A stretch of 22,252 nucleotides of DNA from Roseburia sp. (GTDB lineage Bacteria; Bacillota; Clostridia; Lachnospirales; Lachnospiraceae), in assembly GCA_019421345.1 (NCBI GenBank), contig JAHZFL010000026.1, positions 1-22,252 on the forward strand. The letters run 5' to 3'. A program made the translations under genes and the position numbers. A model generated the notes under the pieces. That model searched no databases. It was given only the letters and a program-made list of their open reading frames with translations, and had not been told where the DNA came from. Positions 21,430-22,252 of the stretch are shown in pieces. The number at the start of each line of letters is the position of its first letter. Position 1 is the first letter of the stretch.

Positions 21430-22252
21430 ATGCGGGGGATCGCAGTTGGGGAGCTGCGCCTGACCGGAGGACTTGGGATCGGAAAGATAACGAAATTTTC
21501 CATGCGGGAATATCCGGGCGAACATGCAAGGGTAGAGCTTGTAGGGGTTGCAGAAATGCAGGGGAGCGGCGCGGCGGAGATTCCCGGATCGATCAAGAAT
21601 TGTTCGGTGGAACTGTATTCCGAGGGAGAGGAGCGGGCGATTTACAGCGGGATCGTGCAGCGGGCGCAATCGCAGGAGGAAAACGGTTATCGCCAGCTTC
21701 GTTTGGAGCTTGGCAGCGGAAGTCTGCTGATGGATATGGAGAAGGAAAAGCGAACGTTTCAGGATATATCCATGACCTACGGGCAGGTGATCACCAGGAT
21801 CGCATCGGAGGCGGGAATGATGGCGGTGTATCCCCGTCTGCTGGATGAGACGGCGATCGGGTTTCCGGTGATCCAGTACCGGGAAACAGACTGGGAGTTT
21901 ATCAGGCGTCTGGCGAGCCGGTTTGGCATGGCAGTCTACCCGGAGACAACGCTGGGAGGCGGAAAGCTGACGGTCGATCTGCCGCAAACGGGAAATGCGG
22001 GGGAGTTAAGCTGTCTTGGTTACACCGCAAGAATCGACCGGAAGTTCTATCAGGCAGGCGGGGAGCAGGAGGGCAGAAGCAGGGAGCAGTATCGGACCTA
22101 CGAGGTAAGGAGCATGGAGCTGCGCCGTGTGGGAGATGCGGTGATGTGGGACGGAAAGCATCTGTTTGTCTGTGCAAGGAAAGCAGAACTTAGGGACGGT
22201 ATGCTGGAGTTTGTCTATATCCTCTCCGGCAGGGAGTGGACTTGGCAGAAGC
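21430..22252 (+). CDS. VgrG/phage gpD-like contractile injection hub protein (cut by window end)
   Basis: 274 codons from the ATG at 21430 are open to the edge; the 3' end lies outside the window. The segment IGFPVIQYRETDWEFIRRLA followed by SRFGMAVYPE is the hallmark of VgrG, Pvc8 and phage late-control gpD proteins, whose trimer forms the hub joining baseplate and spike. The first about 130 residues form the leading beta-domain, and LSCLGYTARI near 196-205 begins the next. A consensus-like promoter and GGGGGGAG lie upstream, so it probably opens an operon. GC is higher than in the rest of the window, with long runs of G-ending codons. Whether it belongs to a prophage tail, a domesticated injection system or a polymorphic-toxin locus depends on genes to the right. 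Confidence 0.75.
   Translation, partial: MRGIAVGELRLTGGLGIGKITKFSMREYPGEHARVELVGVAEMQGSGAAEIPGSIKNCSVELYSEGEERAIYSGIVQRAQSQEENGYRQLRLELGSGSLLMDMEKEKRTFQDISMTYGQVITRIASEAGMMAVYPRLLDETAIGFPVIQYRETDWEFIRRLASRFGMAVYPETTLGGGKLTVDLPQTGNAGELSCLGYTARIDRKFYQAGGEQEGRSREQYRTYEVRSMELRRVGDAVMWDGKHLFVCARKAELRDGMLEFVYILSGREWTWQK

Noticed and set aside
21340..21987. 215-codon minus-strand frame opposite the VgrG-like gene
   Set aside because: Rich in Pro, His, Arg and Leu, as antisense frames of GC-rich genes are; the plus-strand frame has recognisable VgrG motifs.
1..22252. CRISPR arrays, rRNA genes and metabolite riboswitches
   Set aside because: I looked for regularly spaced repeats, rRNA-like sequence and known riboswitch cores, including upstream of nrdA, and saw none.

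Overview
The window looks like chromosome from a Gram-positive clostridial bacterium, most likely of the family Lachnospiraceae. The signs are strong AGGAGG-type ribosome binding sites, several GTG starts, moderate GC, a DUF4190 protein, a class Ia nrdAB operon, a sugar ABC transporter without its own ATPase, and a GH65 phosphorylase paired with beta-phosphoglucomutase. The species cannot be named from sequence reading alone.

Left part (1-4155) is the right end of an integrated mobile element. It carries an AT-rich two-gene operon on the minus strand: an AAA+ ATPase with a C-terminal helix-turn-helix, followed by a subtilisin-like protease. This matches the IetA/IetS pair, known as a plasmid-stability toxin-antitoxin system and as an anti-phage system. 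A 31-base near-identical direct repeat brackets the operon, and the left copy is a perfect bidirectional terminator. Next comes a 59-residue excisionase-type DNA-binding protein, then a repeat-rich stretch, then the 3' half of a tRNA-Arg(CCU) gene with its terminator. The tRNA 5' half is missing here, which is what the attachment scar of an element inserted in a tRNA gene looks like. The rest of the element, including any integrase, would lie to the left of the window.

Middle left (4156-8652) is a decayed chromosomal region. It holds an IS256-family transposase remnant fused to a frameshifted traX, two small membrane-protein genes, a strong terminator, an IS1182-like transposase remnant, a membrane-anchored FG-GAP/VCBS-like protein, a perfect 45-bp palindrome, and an N-terminally truncated SleB-type cell wall hydrolase.

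Middle (8655-12235, minus) is the class Ia ribonucleotide reductase operon nrdA-nrdB, complete in catalytic residues, with an inverted repeat across its promoter and start region.

Right (12424-19747, plus) is a sugar-use locus: a LacI-family regulator, a palindromic operator, a lipoprotein sugar-binding protein, two CUT1-type permeases, a GH65 phosphorylase and beta-phosphoglucomutase. The logic is import of an alpha-glucoside or oligoglucan, phosphorolysis to beta-glucose-1-phosphate, and conversion to glucose-6-phosphate. The transporter must borrow an ATPase encoded elsewhere. A shared terminator separates it from a convergent MATE-family exporter (19821-21182, minus).

The window ends in a VgrG/gpD-like contractile injection hub protein (21430 to the edge, plus) that has its own promoter and a four-codon leader ORF. 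Its presence hints at an injection or phage-tail-derived locus to the right.
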